Positions 11,755 to 25,600 of a stretch of 64,000 nucleotides of DNA are shown piece after piece (within the stretch, counting starts at the first letter, position 1; each line of letters opens with the position of its first letter). Origin of the DNA: Rotaria sp. Silwood1 (lineage: Eukaryota > Rotifera > Eurotatoria > Philodinida > Philodinidae); contig CAJNOP010000057.1 of assembly GCA_905250075.1 (NCBI GenBank), positions 869,315 to 933,314 on the forward strand, written 5' to 3'. The position numbers and the translations under genes are program-made. The notes under the pieces are model-generated. The model saw nothing but the letters and a program-made list of their open reading frames with translations, searched no databases and was not told the DNA's origin.

Positions 11755-14700
11755 TTATCGAATATCCGTCTCGAATGCATAATGTTGTGAACGTATATAT
11801 GGATAATTAAATTGTTCATCATCAATAACATTATCATAAAATGATGATGTTCGTCTTAATTTGTCAATTCTACTATCATGTATAAATGATGTTGTTATCA
11901 TATGTGATATTTGTATATGTTCATCAGCATCAATAATATCACTTTTTGAACTGATTGTATCATCATCATTATGTTCATATCTTTGTTTATAACCACTTAA
12001 TGATGGATCAGCACTTGATAATATTGTACAAGAATCATATTCAGTTAAATATTGTTGATCATTTATTTGATATGGTTTTGTTAAACGTTTTATTTCAATA
12101 TATTGATTTTCAATAGATGTATCACGTAAATTTACTATTGATGGTGAATCATCATCAACAGTTGCTAATGGTGCTGATGATGAAACAAGATATGTTTCAA
12201 TAATAGGTATAGGCACAGATTTTGGTGACATTTCTGTTGTTATTATACGTGATGAAGTATTATTTTTATTTGTTGTTGTTGTTGTTGTTGTTATTGTAAT
12301 TGGTTCTGAAATTAAAACAAAATTTTATATATTTTAAATTAAATAAAACAACAAAACTATTTGATAAATACATCCAATCAGTCTCAATAGTATACTTTCG
12401 GAATTGCTTTTGGCATAATTATTTTTTTGTCTTCATATGTTCTTTTTTTTTTTTGAATACATGTTTAATAAAGTATTTTGTATAGACTTACTTGTTTCAT
12501 CTGATGTTGCTGTTATATTTTTAATTGTATTATTATTAGTTAATTTTGTAATATCACCCATTGAAATATTAAATGGTTTTGTTGGTAATTCATTTTCTGT
12601 TGGTGGTGGTAATATTAATAAATTATTTTGTTTTAATTTTTCATAACATACAATATATTCTTCAATAATTTCATCTGTTGTTAATGATGAATTAGAAAAA
12701 TTATAACATAAATCATTTTTTAAAAATGAATTTATACTATCAAAATTTTTTAAATGTAAAAGTTTTTTTCTATGTATACGTAATATACAAAATGCTGTTG
12801 TTAATAAAACTTGTTCACCATCTAATACAAATATATCCCATATACGAAGTGTTAATGGAAATGGAAGACAATCTTAATAATAAGAAAAAAAAAAAAAAAA
12901 GAAAATATTTTATCATTAAGAATCAATTCAATTTATACGCGTCATTAACTCGGTTAATATTTCGATTTTGTTTTTCTTTTCTTATATTATTACTAGTGTC
13001 ATCTATTGGAAAAATTGTTATCTCGTTTTTCTTTTTTTGATTAGTTATAGAAGTCGATATTGAGAAGATAGTTCCGAAGACAACTTTTTTTTGTTTTAGC
13101 ACAGAACTGAGATAAAAATTTTTTTCGATTCGCATCGCAGCTAAGAGTTTTTTTTTCTGATCCCAGTGCGATCAACACTTTTGTTGTGACAGCAAGACTT
13201 TGCATAGTGATATAAAACTTGCGCCGAATGTCTTATTATTATGATTGAAAGCAAAAATTTTTTTTCTAACAAGACCAAGACAAAAAAAACATGTCTAGTC
13301 TCACTAATATATAAGCCTAATGACTTATTATATTTTTTGTTCATATGTCTGATGAAGAACGAGAGTTGTCAAGTGTCATATTACATTCATTATGTTAACT
13401 ATAACCTCGTTGGGTACTTTTCTTTTTTTTTGGACAAAAGTAAATTCCTACTAAAAAATAGAACGTATAGTTAATGTGTAATGTTTTTATTTGGATCGCA
13501 ATTATCTCGAAGATATTCGAAATATTACTAAACTCTTCTAGATTATTTTCATTTTATGTTATTGGAAATTGACTAAATATTCTCATTCATAATCAACTAT
13601 TTAATTATAAAACTTTCTTACTTATAAATCAATTTGTCTTTCAAATTTTGTTTAGTACATATTAATGTCAGTGAAAACAATTTAAACAGAGTACCTTCAT
13701 AAAACATAGAGCTCATATAATAATAAATCATTAGCATGATATGTAGGCTATAATGGATGAAAAAAAACAAAAACAAAAAAAATCTACGTTGTTCTAAGAT
13801 GTGGATAATGATCGATAAGAATTTCAAGTATTTGCTCAATTAGCTATGATGATTTATATATAGATATATATATACCAAGATAACACAGCATAAACCAACG
13901 AATTGTATACAAATCACTTTGAACTTGATATGTAATAAAATGTTTATAAACTTTTGGTAACATTTTTTTCATAATTTTTTCAAATTGTGCTTGAAAACGA
14001 AATAATTTTGGAAAACCAGGACAAAAAAATCCATGCATCATCCATCGTGAACTAGTCATTAATTGACAAAATGCCCAAAATGCTTCTTCTTCAGGTAAAT
14101 AAAAAAGAAGAAAAGCAACTATTTGATTCATACCTTGAGTATAACCTATTTCTGTATTGTACACACTAAAGAAAGAAAAAGAAAAACATTTTTTGTTCAA
14201 CATATTTCTTTGATGTGTTTTAAAATCTATCTTAAAAATGCTTGATTAAATATTAAATTTAAAGTTTTATTTAACAGGAAATAAGATATAGAAAAAAGCA
14301 TTTCCGAGAAGAAAATAATTCTGAAAGGTCTTTAAATACATAAAAGATTATTATTGCTTTTATCTTTACATATAGAATAAATCTCATCAAATTATTGTCA
14401 AACTAATAGAAAATACGTGACATATTCCAATGATTCTATAGAATTTTTGAGTTGTCATTATTAATACGATGTTCTTTATTTTGATTATTTTCTATGCTAG
14501 TAAATAAACGATAACATGATGTAAATGCTTATATTATTAGTTTATAATATTCGTATATAAAATACAAAATTTTTCTTTCTATTACTAGACTTATTTTCTA
14601 ATAAATAGTAAATACTCTAAATATTTAACTGAAATTTTCTCTTAATAAATAACTTAGATTTGAAAAATATAAATCATTCAATAGATAATAATACCTGTAT

Positions 14701-15311
14701 GCAGCCAATATTGAAAATAAATGTTTTTGTCTTAAACAATATCTATTACAAAACATTTGATGATTTCTATATGTTCGATGTACATCAAGATCAATCTGAC
14801 TTAAATATGTTGATGATAATCGTGCTTTCTTTTTTAATATATCATAATAACCTTTATTAACACGTAATTGTTCATCAAGATCAAATAACCGGGACCAAAA
14901 TGCACCACGTAATGTACTTGGTAAACCTTTAAACATACGTCGACGTAATTGTTCATTATCTCTTGTTATTGTATGATTTGTTTTTTTTAACATTTTATTC
15001 CAACGTTCACTACGTTTTATTTCTTGTTGTATTTGTTTACGTTCATTTATAGTTAATGATTTTATTGGTTGATCACGTATAAAACCATAATGATCTATAG
15101 AATTTGGATCTGTTGTTGAAAGACGTGGTGTCTGTTGTTGATTTGTATCATATATTATATCTGATAGTTTACCTTCATTTTCATAGAGAAGAAAAAGTTT
15201 TTCACGTTCATCAATTTGTTTTTTAAGATTTTTATCAATATGTGTTAATATAGGTGTTGATGGTCGTAATGGTAATGGTGGTGGACTACTTGTTATTGAT
15301 GACTGTTTCAT
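11755..15311 (-). CDS. TBC-domain Rab GTPase-activating protein, USP6NL/RN-tre type
   Basis: Four exons, 15311-14695, 14165-13876, 12872-12492 and 12305-11755, join in phase to 612 residues. TBC proteins speed GTP hydrolysis by Rab GTPases; the USP6NL group acts in endocytic trafficking. The domain covers about residues 125-345: KGLPSTLRGAFW, then IDLDVHRTYRNH with the expected catalytic arginine (R179), then NTEIGYTQGMNQ with the glutamine finger (Q216), then MHGFFCPGFPKLFRFQ and LPFPLTLRIWDIFVLDGEQVL. This order and wording match USP6NL more than other TBC groups. The C-terminal 250 residues are low-complexity and acidic, with an ACA-repeat run coding for threonines. The start ATG lies 7 nt after an AG, and the stop of POLE4 is only 100 nt upstream on the same strand. 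Intron 3 is 1003 nt. Confidence 0.92.
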
Positions 15312-15411
15312 TCAAAATCTACAAATATAAACATTTTTACTTTTCAATATCTGACAAGAATTTTCTTTTTCTTTTTTTTTTGTGTTCTATAAGACAAAAG
15401 AAAAAAAAGTT

Positions 15412-15696
15412 TTAATCAAATGAACCATCAAGAAATTCATATATTGAATTTGTATTTATTGAACTAAATATATGTAAACGATCTAATCGTTTTGATGCAC
15501 ATTGTTTCATTGAATTATGAGCATCTCGTGTTAACATACGAATAAATTCTTCTGTTGCTAATGTTAATATATAAACACTATCTTGACTTATCATACGTGT
15601 ATTATTATCAAGTTTAATTATTGATTTAACTTTGGTTAATGGTAATTGATATGAACGTGTTGATGTAGATTTTGTTTGATCATTTGATGAAGCCAT
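15412..15696 (-). CDS. POLE4: DNA polymerase epsilon subunit 4, histone-fold protein
   Basis: A 94-residue single-exon histone-fold protein. The pattern LPLTKVKSIIKLDNNTRMIS followed by DSVYILTLATEEFIRMLTRDA matches POLE4 (LPLARVKALVKAD..., FILARAAELFVETIAKDA), and the end YEFLDGSFD matches its EFAFLEGTLD. POLE4 pairs with POLE3 and helps hold Pol epsilon on DNA during replication. CHRAC1 and NF-YC are related, but the C-terminal motif favours POLE4. I start at the ATG at 15696-15694 (MASSND); the longer upstream frame is lysine and leucine low-complexity. The USP6NL-like gene begins 100 nt downstream on the same strand, which suggests a shared transcript. Confidence 0.88.
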   Translation of the reverse strand: MASSNDQTKSTSTRSYQLPLTKVKSIIKLDNNTRMISQDSVYILTLATEEFIRMLTRDAHNSMKQCASKRLDRLHIFSSINTNSIYEFLDGSFD

Positions 15697-17754
15697 TTTT
15701 TTTTTCTTGATTTGTATGATTAACAAAAGAATTACTAATAATAAACAATTCTCTTTTTTTTTTTTTTTTGTTTTTGTTATGTTGTTGTTTGATATAGGAA
15801 CCAATAAGAAATAAATTTGATTTGATTTAATAAATGATTTTATTTAAATTTCGAAACAATTTTATCTTTTATTTTTTTTTCTTTTGAAAAATTTATTAAG
15901 ATATGTTTTCTTTTGAATAGATGTCACTAATATGAAAAGAAGATTGGTTGAATAAGAGAGATTATGTTGTTCGAATTTCTTTTTCTTCTTCAAATATAAT
16001 AACAACACATTTGTCAAGCAACATAAATTGCGTTTAATTAATTATATGTAAATATTTAGAATTTTAAAAAAAATGTTATCATATCTATGAATTTAATCGG
16101 ATAAATTTTTTTTAATAAAATAATAAATTAATGAATTAATATTGAATTTTTAGAGTTTCGTTGTATTCTGTTGAATTTTTTTTTTTAATAATTATAGAAA
16201 TTTAGTTAGTTAAAAAAAGAATATTTATATTATATTCTATTTTAGATTCAATAGACATTAGTTATTAAAATATTTACGTACAAAAAAAGGAAAATTTAGT
16301 GATTCAATTATGTAAGTGACAGAAAGAATATCGCTAAGGAAAAAAAAAAAACAATTTTTGTAGAATACAAATATCAGCGACAAAAACTTTCCAAAGTTTA
16401 AACTGACCTGAATTATAATTAATAAATGCTCGATCATTAACGAATTCATAGTTATAACTACCTCCTTCGTAATCAACGTATTTCAATGAAATTGCAAACA
16501 ATATATCACAGTGCATTCTATGTATACTAGCAAGGTGTACAATAATGAGGTTGTTCTATATCATATATTTTAAAAAAACCATTGGAAGAAATATTCTACT
16601 CATTTCGTTCGATGAGTAACACCTATTTATAATAACAACGATGATAAGAGAAAAACATTGTATTGTTTTTTTTTCTTTATGTAATCAATGAGAGAGATTG
16701 CAGAATAGAGAAAAAAAAAGAAAGTCAAGTGTTCTAAAATAAGAGAATGAGTTACATTTATTACTTTTCCACTTAAAAATTCATTTAACCATTGTGCAAA
16801 CAAAATGTTACTTTACTTAGTGAAATGTACTGTGTACACTGTTTTTTTTTTGAGCAATATGTGAAAAAAACGTGTACTTCGTGAGCAGTAGATGTTCTAT
16901 ACATTTAGTTGCTGTATGGCGAACCTGCCATTAAAACCATTGTTCTTAATTCTGGTAAGCTTTTCCTTTTTGTTTTTGGTTCCATTGTGTGTTTTTCTAT
17001 AGGAAAAACTAACATTATTTGATAATCTAATGAAGGTTTCCGAAACTTTGCATGTAATACTAATAAAAATGGATTAAAAAGGAAACTATTTAGAGTTGTT
17101 TTTCTTTATACATAAGAGATTATTTTGTCTAAGGTAATGATGAATGGAAAAAGAACAATACTCGAATATGAAAATTGTAATCAATCATTTTTTTCTACTT
17201 TTTTTTCTCTTATGTCGACTTTTTAGAGATGAATATTAATAAAAATAAATATAAAAATATTCCTGATTGCTATCATAATTTTATTTGACGCAATGGAAAT
17301 AAGGTTAAAGTGATCTATATATAGATTGTAAAATATAGCGTTGATTTTACTTTCTATAAGCATAAAAAGAACTACTTTATGCGATTAATTTTTATGTTTT
17401 TCTTTTCAAAAATTATTGTTGGTAGAAAAATCTGTCTTTTTGGAAAAGACTATAGAGTATAATATAGAATTTTCTCTGTATGAGAAAAATCTTTCTTAAT
17501 TTATAGTTCGAAGACAGATGCGCTAAAAATTATATTTCCTTTTCAACAATGACAAGTATATTTCGAACATACGTAAAAAAAAGGAAACAAGCAACTTCCT
17601 GCTCGTTTTCGATTAATAATATGTTAGCTACTTAACTAGAGAGAAAGATTAATCACGCATAATCTCCAACTGGTAAAAAAAAAAATTTCTATGTTATTTC
17701 ATAGAATATCAAAGATTTATATTCGTATTTCTTTTTGTTTCTTTTTTCTTAGAT
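15697..17754. other. divergent intergenic region, nothing certain
   Basis: Two kilobases between the start of POLE4 (minus) and the DUF2358 gene (plus). It probably holds both promoters. A minus-strand frame at 16334-16516 (start MHCDILFAISLKYVDYEGG) is followed by a possible GT donor, but I found no joining exon and no family. The DNA just before 17755 ends in a long pyrimidine tract and TTCTTAG. Confidence 0.5.
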
Positions 17755-19137
17755 ATGTCTGCTTTATTATTAACATCAAATAGATCTTATTTCAAATTTC
17801 CTCTATATACATTATGTCGTCATTTGTCAACCATTGAACATCGTTGTAATGATCAATTAATATTAACAATTGGTCATATAAATTTAATATCGAATTCCAT
17901 ACAAACAAATGAAATGAAGTTTTTTAGAAACCAATTTTATCAAAAACGTTATATAACTTTACATGTACCATCAACTAATGAAAATGTTTCGTCGTCTAAT
18001 AAAAATGATCGAACGCCATTTCAATTTCCACCAGGAAATCCAAATGATAAACCAAAACTTGAACATTTACGTTATATTGAAGATCAACTTATAAAAATTG
18101 TAAATGTTTATTTTAATTAATATATATATTTTACTCTTCTTATTGAATAATTTTTCTATTTTTAGTTACCTGATTTTTGTAAACGAATGCATCCATATGC
18201 TATATATACAGCTGATATTATTTTTGAAAATTATTATGACGATCCACCCAAAATTATGAAGTAGGCAGAGATAAAAAAAAGAAGGGTATTAGTCAATGTA
18301 TGTGTGATTGTAGATAGACGTATGACAGTTCGAATAGTATTTAGACTAAATAGGTGATTAATCAATGAAATATTTTTACTAAATTAGTTATTGATTCAAC
18401 TAAAAAATAATCACGATTTATAAATTTCAGTTTCATATTATAACTAATTGATTCTATTTGTATTTTAATACTAATAACCATTAAAGATAAGAAAAATAAA
18501 AGCAATCCACTATACAGTCAATCTTTATTGTCTAAAACTGATCTAAAACTGTCATATTTCTATCGTCAAGAATAAAAAGAAGAGTACAATAGATTTTTAT
18601 TTTCTTTTTTATTATTTGTATTTTAGAGGTGCTGGTAGTTATGCTTTAGCTCTTTTTTGGATTCGAACAAAATTAAATTTTAAATTAATGAATGTAACAA
18701 TTCATTTACTTAAAACAACAATAGATGAAGAATCAGATTGTGTTAAAATACGTTGGCGTATATCTGGTTTATCAAATAAATCATTTGTTGGTGTTCTTAA
18801 AGGTTGGAGAAAACCGAAAGATGTTGCTGGAAATATACGTGATTATATTGAGTAAAAATATTTATTGATTTTATTTCTTCAAAGAAATTCTTATCGAAAA
18901 AATTTTTCTTCTTATCAAATAGATATATTGATGGTCTTTCAACATTTTATGTTCGTGGTGATGGTCGTATCTATAAACATCGTGTTGATCGAGTAATATA
19001 ATCAAATTTTGTTTTCTTTTTTAATCTGTAATATTTTATTCTATGATATAAAGATTATGGTCGATGAAGATAAAGAATTAGCTACATCACCATTAGATAA
19101 AAAAAAACTAGCTGCAACGGCACCAATGTCTGTGTAG
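17755..19137 (+). CDS. C6orf136-like protein (DUF2358 domain)
   Basis: Five exons, 17755-18099, 18166-18260, 18627-18851, 18923-18992 and 19054-19137, join in phase to 272 residues. The middle and C-terminal part matches the DUF2358 group that includes human C6orf136: a YAIYTADIIFEN segment, GSYALALFWIRTKLNF, a strand KIRWRISGL, and FYVRGDGRIYKHRVDRI. The group is widespread and plant members are plastid-linked, but the biochemical role is not known. The N-terminus is basic and lacks acidic residues at first, so a mitochondrial targeting peptide is possible. The ATG is only 2 nt after a strong acceptor-like TTTTTTCTTAG, fitting a leader intron or a spliced-leader site. Confidence 0.85.
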
Positions 19138-19684
19138 TATATCATAGTATTATTCTTTCTTTCTTTTTTTTTATTATTTGTTTATTAAAAAAAAAAAACT
19201 AAAAGAAAATTCATCACTGATGTTTTTTTTATTCTGTTACTAAATGACAAAAAAAAAAATATTAAAACAACGAACATCTCTTTTTCATTTGTAGATTAAT
19301 AATATTCTGCGAAAACGGGTAAGTTAAACTTCCTATTAATGATATTGGTTTTTTTTTCTTACTACATATTGAAAATGATGCGAAAAAAGAATACAAAATG
19401 AGTATTGTTTTCTTTCTTTTACATTCTCTCTTCCATTTTTTTTTATAGGATATGAAATACAGACATTTTTTTTTTCTTTTGCAAGAAAATATTTTTCTAA
19501 TAGTGTATTGCAACAGAAGATACAATGATTGATTCATGTCTTTTCTTTACTTATAATTGATTGGCATAGCACATACTCATATAGACTAGATATTCTAGAT
19601 CGAAATTATATTAATTTTCTTTTTTTTGGTCTCATCGTTGTAGTCTTATTTAATCTTATTAGGATATTTGAAATAAGAAAAATA
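19138..19684 (+). other. spacer between DUF2358 gene and OSBP gene
   Basis: T- and A-run rich non-coding DNA. The first part is likely the 3' UTR of the DUF2358 gene and the last part the OSBP leader. The in-frame extension upstream of 19685 looks hydrophobic and low-complexity and I do not count it as coding. Confidence 0.5.
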
Positions 19685-22600
19685 ATGACAACGCAACGTG
19701 CTCGAAATGCGGCACGTCATTTGAAAGCCGATATTAAAAATAGTATGCATATATCAACACGACCAAAAGAACACGCTACATCTAATGTGCCACCAATGAT
19801 CATGCATAGTGGTAGGATCTATTGTGCTCTGTTTATTGAAAACTATTAAATAATGCTTGTAAAGCTTGTTTCGGTACATACTGATTTTTGTCACAATACG
19901 TCCATTAATATATTAATACGCATCTATTTATTTAGTGTTCGTTTATGATATAGTACAGCTGATATTGATTAGTGACCTTTTAAGTCTCTTGTGGTATGCT
20001 TTGATCGAAATAGAAAGGAAAGAAAGAGAAAGAAAATGTTCTCTTTTTTTTTTCGAATGTTTCTTCTATCTATTATTGCTTTTTTGCGCTATCTCGATCG
20101 ACTTACTTGTATGTAATATATGCAGCATTATTCTGCTTGTTTTCATCGTGGTTCGTTGTCTATTGACTGTTCTGGTTTTTTCCTTTTACTTGCTCTTCCA
20201 TTCTTTCGTTGTTGATAATCGTCTTGAATATAATGCCACAACGTATGCGCAAAATTGTTTCAAAATGTCGACCACCATTTGTTCGATTACATCGATATCG
20301 ACATTCAATGCCTGCTACTGATCATTATATGTGTCAAAGTAAATTTTCATGCTTTTAGGTTTTTTTTTTTTGAATTCATTTTGAAATATTATCTTGGTTA
20401 TTCCAAAAAAATATATATATATATCATCAGAAATCAGTTAGATGTTATCTTTTTTGATTCTGCAAGATTATACTAATATTTGTTACGTTGTTTTTTTAAT
20501 TAATTTACTTATATAGCTCTATTTTCATTGTCTTTATCTATTTATCAGTTAGTTTCCTACTGTTATTATTGCTATGTATGCATGTACGCGTTCATTTTTT
20601 TCACTTGTATTCTACTCTCGATCAATATTCGTCTGTCTATTAAAGACATTTTCTATCACTAGTAGTTTTTATATAATAATTCAAGCATAAGTTATTTGAT
20701 GACAACCATTATCAGGAGAAAAGCAAGAACAACAATAGAACAGATAATACAGAAAGAAACCAAGCAAAAAGCTTGTCGCGCTCAAAATAATTGCTTCTCA
20801 ATAGTAATAACATTGTATGATCATAGCATCTGCTTGAATGCATGTATCATCGCTTTGCCAAAACCCAAAAACAACAACAAAAAAAATAATAAAGAATCTG
20901 AAATGAAAAAATAACGTTTTTTTGTTTTTCAACACATGTTTTATATTGATATATTTTTGCAGATCCAAACGGCAAAACCACTCTTTCCAATAGCCAATTA
21001 AATGTTGCCGGTAGTATTAAAAGATCGGGAGGTTCTTATCCAACCATCTCGACACTAACATCTATATTCGTTGCTCCTTCTCCAGTAACTGATAATTCTA
21101 GACTAAATAATCTAACAGAAAGAGGATTTGGTAATTTAAAATAACAAAAAAAATCTAAAAAAATTTTTTTTTTCTTTTTTTTATTAATAATAGATAATCC
21201 ACCGACTGTATCGTCATCATACGATTCAAAAATGTCAAATACAGGACTTTCATCATCGATGCAAAATTTAACACATTTAACAAATGCTGGTGCCATTGGT
21301 ACTGGTATTGTACCACCACCTGTTCATTTTCAACAACCATTAAATATGCAATCAACAACACCATCAGTTGCAAATGGGAAAGATGATATGCGTGGATGGT
21401 TATATAAATGGACCAACGTAAAAAAAAAAAATTTTTTTTTTTTTCAGAATACAAAATCAAATATATATATGTATATTTTTTGTTGTTATAGTATTTAAAA
21501 GGTTATCAAAAACGTTGGTTTGTTTTACGAGCTGGTATGCTTTCATATTATCGTTCACAAGATGAAATGACACATACATGTCGTGGTACAGTTTATCTTG
21601 AATCAGCACATTTATCATCAAATGATGCATGTCATTTTGTTATATCAAATGGTTCAACTATTTTACATTTACGTACATCAAATGAAACTGATAAACAACG
21701 TTGGATGAGTGCATTAGAATTAGCTAAACAAAAAGCATTAAAAGGACGAAAACAATATCAAGATTCTGATGAAGATATTTCAACAGTTGATGATTCAAAT
21801 GATCAACAACAACAACAACAAAATCAATTACAACAACAACAGCAAGTTAATGTAAATGATCATACTAAAACATTAATAAATACAAATGAACGTGCTGAAT
21901 TAGTAACAATTAATAAAACATTTGATGTTAAATTAGAGGATCTTAAAATGTGTATGGATTTAATAAATCGTCATTATCAAGCACTTTATCGTACACTTGC
22001 TGATCTTGAACAAATTGATAAAACAGAACCAACAGTAAATATAATTAAAAGTGTTAATGAACGTGCTACATTGTTTCGTATTACATCAACAGGTAAATAT
22101 TTAAAAAAGAAAAACAGAATTACATGATTTATTTTTTTTGGATAAATTTAATATTTATTTTCATGTTGTTTTTTTGTTCATTTGAATTAGAGAGAAAAAA
22201 AAATAACACACTTTACTGATAACAACATGAAAACATTTTCCTGTTTCCGCTTATTTACTATACAATATAAGATGTCTCAAAAGTCACTTTACCCTAGAAA
22301 AAAAAATTGAAATATTATCGACATGTTTTGACCAAATGAGCTGCGTTTTTTTTCACCCTTGAGAAAAGTACGTTCATTAATTCATAATCATATGAAAAAC
22401 ATTGATAAAAAGTGTTTTGAAATGTCACGTTAGCCTCAATATAATTCAAAGGTTTCGAAAAACAAAGTGCAATGTATCCCATTGGCTAAAATCAATGACA
22501 CAGCTAATTTTTTTTGTAGTAGTTTTTCACTAGTGTCGTATTTGCATCAAAGATTTATGACATAATGACCTGAAAGTTTCAGTTCTAAATTCTTAGAAGT

Positions 22601-25600
22601 TGTTGAAAACTCTGACAATGTGTCCTATGTCTAGAGTTCATCTGTTCTTATGTGACTCAATGAAAATTTTCTTGTGATAATTATCTCGCTATCATTTCTG
22701 ATTTACTTTAAATTTTGAAAAAATCAAATATATTCTTATTTTCAAATTATCTGAACGGCTAACTAAACATTACACATGAAATGATAACGAGATAAGTATT
22801 ATCAAAAATATTAGTTTTAGTCACATAAAAACATATGCGATACATTTACAGTTTTATCATTAGACTTTTTCAATATTTATGACTGCAATTTTAGGGTACA
22901 CTCGGAAATACAACATGTATCTAAAACAATTTTTTTAAAAAGTGACTAGTTCCTAATAAAATTAACAGTGACATTTAAAATACAGTTTTTGTCGAATAGA
23001 AACTGTGAACACATTTTAAAAAATGCTGAAAAGATCAATTCATTTATTCAAAAAAAAATTCCGTCGATATTCAATGTTTTCTCGGTAAAATGATCCTCGG
23101 GCTATCTTATATTTATTTTGCATCAAATTTTCTATTCTACAAAAAATATTTCACATGCTAAATAAGAAAAAATCTCAAATCAAAATTTCAAGTGCCAAAA
23201 TAAAATCATTTTTCGATAGATAAACAGAGAATAGTTATGATTATATTTTTATAATCAAGATGAAGCAAATAGAAAGCTATGGGTTTACGTTTTTATGGAT
23301 CCGAACTCACCATAGCTCCCTACTCTCTCTCTCTTAATTCTAGCGATCTCAGGACACTCTTCTCATTAAAAAAATTGTCTTTGTATTATGTCATGTATTC
23401 AGATTCATACGTAAAAGTCAGAAGATGTATTGTACTATTAATTGCGTAATACAATAAAGGTCAAGGTCAATAAAATAAGTTATTGACTTGAAGAACAGAA
23501 ACAAAATAACAAGTTAAATGAAATGAAAGGAAACGAACAAGAGTAATCATCTTTTTAAGAAAAGGTATTTATGTGTATCGTAGTAGAAATTAAAATTCAA
23601 TAGAATTTTAATTTCTACTACGACACATATAAATATTGACTTATATATCGTGATGACTCATACAATAAAATCAGGAATAGAAAGAAAACAAAAAAAAAAA
23701 TTATTACAATAGAAATATTGTTATATACGACATTAGAGTGATCACAACATACAGGAAAAAAACACATACATACATATATATATCTATATGTATAGAATAT
23801 ATATCTAAATGATGACTCATTAGTAAACAAACATCAACAGACCAGAAATGAAATAGAATATGACAATAATAACAATTATTGTCAATACGTTACATATTAA
23901 TATATTAAACATCCTTTCTTTTTTGGTATTCAATATTGATCAAATTTAAGACAAAATATTTTTACTATTGAAAATGCTATCTAATTTTAGCTATGCTTAA
24001 TGCTTGTCAAGAACTTGTACAATTAATACAAAACCAAGGTCGTAAATGGCAAAAAGCAATTCAATTTGAACGTGATGCACGTTTACGTATGGAACGTATG
24101 TGTGAACAAGTGGCATCACAAACTGTTAAATTAGAAAAACAAATGCAACGTGCATCACGTATTGAAAAGAAAAATATTACTGCAGGTCATCCAACATTAA
24201 CATCATTAAAATCATCAGATTTACGTGGTTCAAATGATGGAAATAATTTATCTGATGATGATGAATTTTATGATGCTATTGATGATCCACAAACTATTGG
24301 TGTTTTTCGTATTCCGTAAGTTTTTCAAATAATTCCTATATGTTTATATATATATGTATTGAATTTTAAAAGACTTCAACAACATATATCAACTAATGAT
24401 AAAGAATCACCAAATATTGTTGATGATGATGTAAGTTCATATGCTGAAGATGAAAGTGAATCAGAAGAACAAGATGAAGACAATCTACCAATGGTTATTG
24501 TCAAAGGTATGTGTCTATCTAGTCATTTTTTTTTTCTAATAAGATAAGCAATAATATTTTAAATTTATATATAAATTTTTCTTTTTAGCACCAAAAACTG
24601 AAGAAACAACAAATAATGCAGTAACTATAGCAGAAACAAATGCTAATCAAACTGCACAAAAACAATTAAATAATGGTCAACAACAACAACAACAAGTAGC
24701 TATACCAAAACGTAAACGTCGTGATCGTATACCTGAACGACCAAATTATAGGTTTATATATATACATTTATTAATTTTCTAATTAAATTAAATATGATAT
24801 TAAAAATTTTTTAGTATTAATTTATGGAGTATAATGAAAAATTGTGTTGGCAAAGATTTATCAAAAATTCCAATACCAGTTAATTTTAGTGAACCAATAT
24901 CAATGTTACAACGTATAACAGAAGAACTTGAATATAGTTATGTACTTGATACAGCAGCTAAAATAACAAATAATTGGGAACAATTAGCTTATGTTGCTGC
25001 ATTTACTATTTCATCTTATTCAACAACATCAACACGTGTTAATAAACCATTTAATCCATTACTTGGTGAAACATATGAATGTGATCGAACAGATGATTTA
25101 GGTTGGAAATCAATAGCTGGTAAAGATTTACTTTTGGAAAATTTAGTTTTCAAACAATTTAGAATTTGTTTTTTTTGTTTTTTTCTCTTAAATTTAAGAA
25201 CAAGTTAGTCATCATCCACCAGCTTTATCAACATATGCGGAAGGTCAAGGATGGACATTGTATCAAGAATTTACAATGACATCGAAATTTCGTGGTCAAT
25301 ATTTAAGTATAACACCATTAGGTAAATATTTTTTTACATACTCCTTGAATATCGATGCACATCCCATTGTATTTAACATTGAAATAAATATCGAACTTAA
25401 TAATAAAATCTAGAAAAAAAAAATTGCTGAATATACGAATAATTCCGAGCATTGAATTACTTTCTGATTAGTTAGATTTTAATATAGAATAAATCTTAAT
25501 TAGATTTAGTTAACATTTATATTCTTTAGTTGAAAAATATGTTATCAATGATTTTTCAAATAAGTTGGCTATTTCTGAATAATGAGAATTTTACTTTTGT

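Noticed and set aside
16334-16516. Minus-strand 60-codon frame upstream of POLE4
   Set aside because: It reads like an exon (YEGGSYNYEFVND) with a possible donor, but no second exon or homology could be joined.
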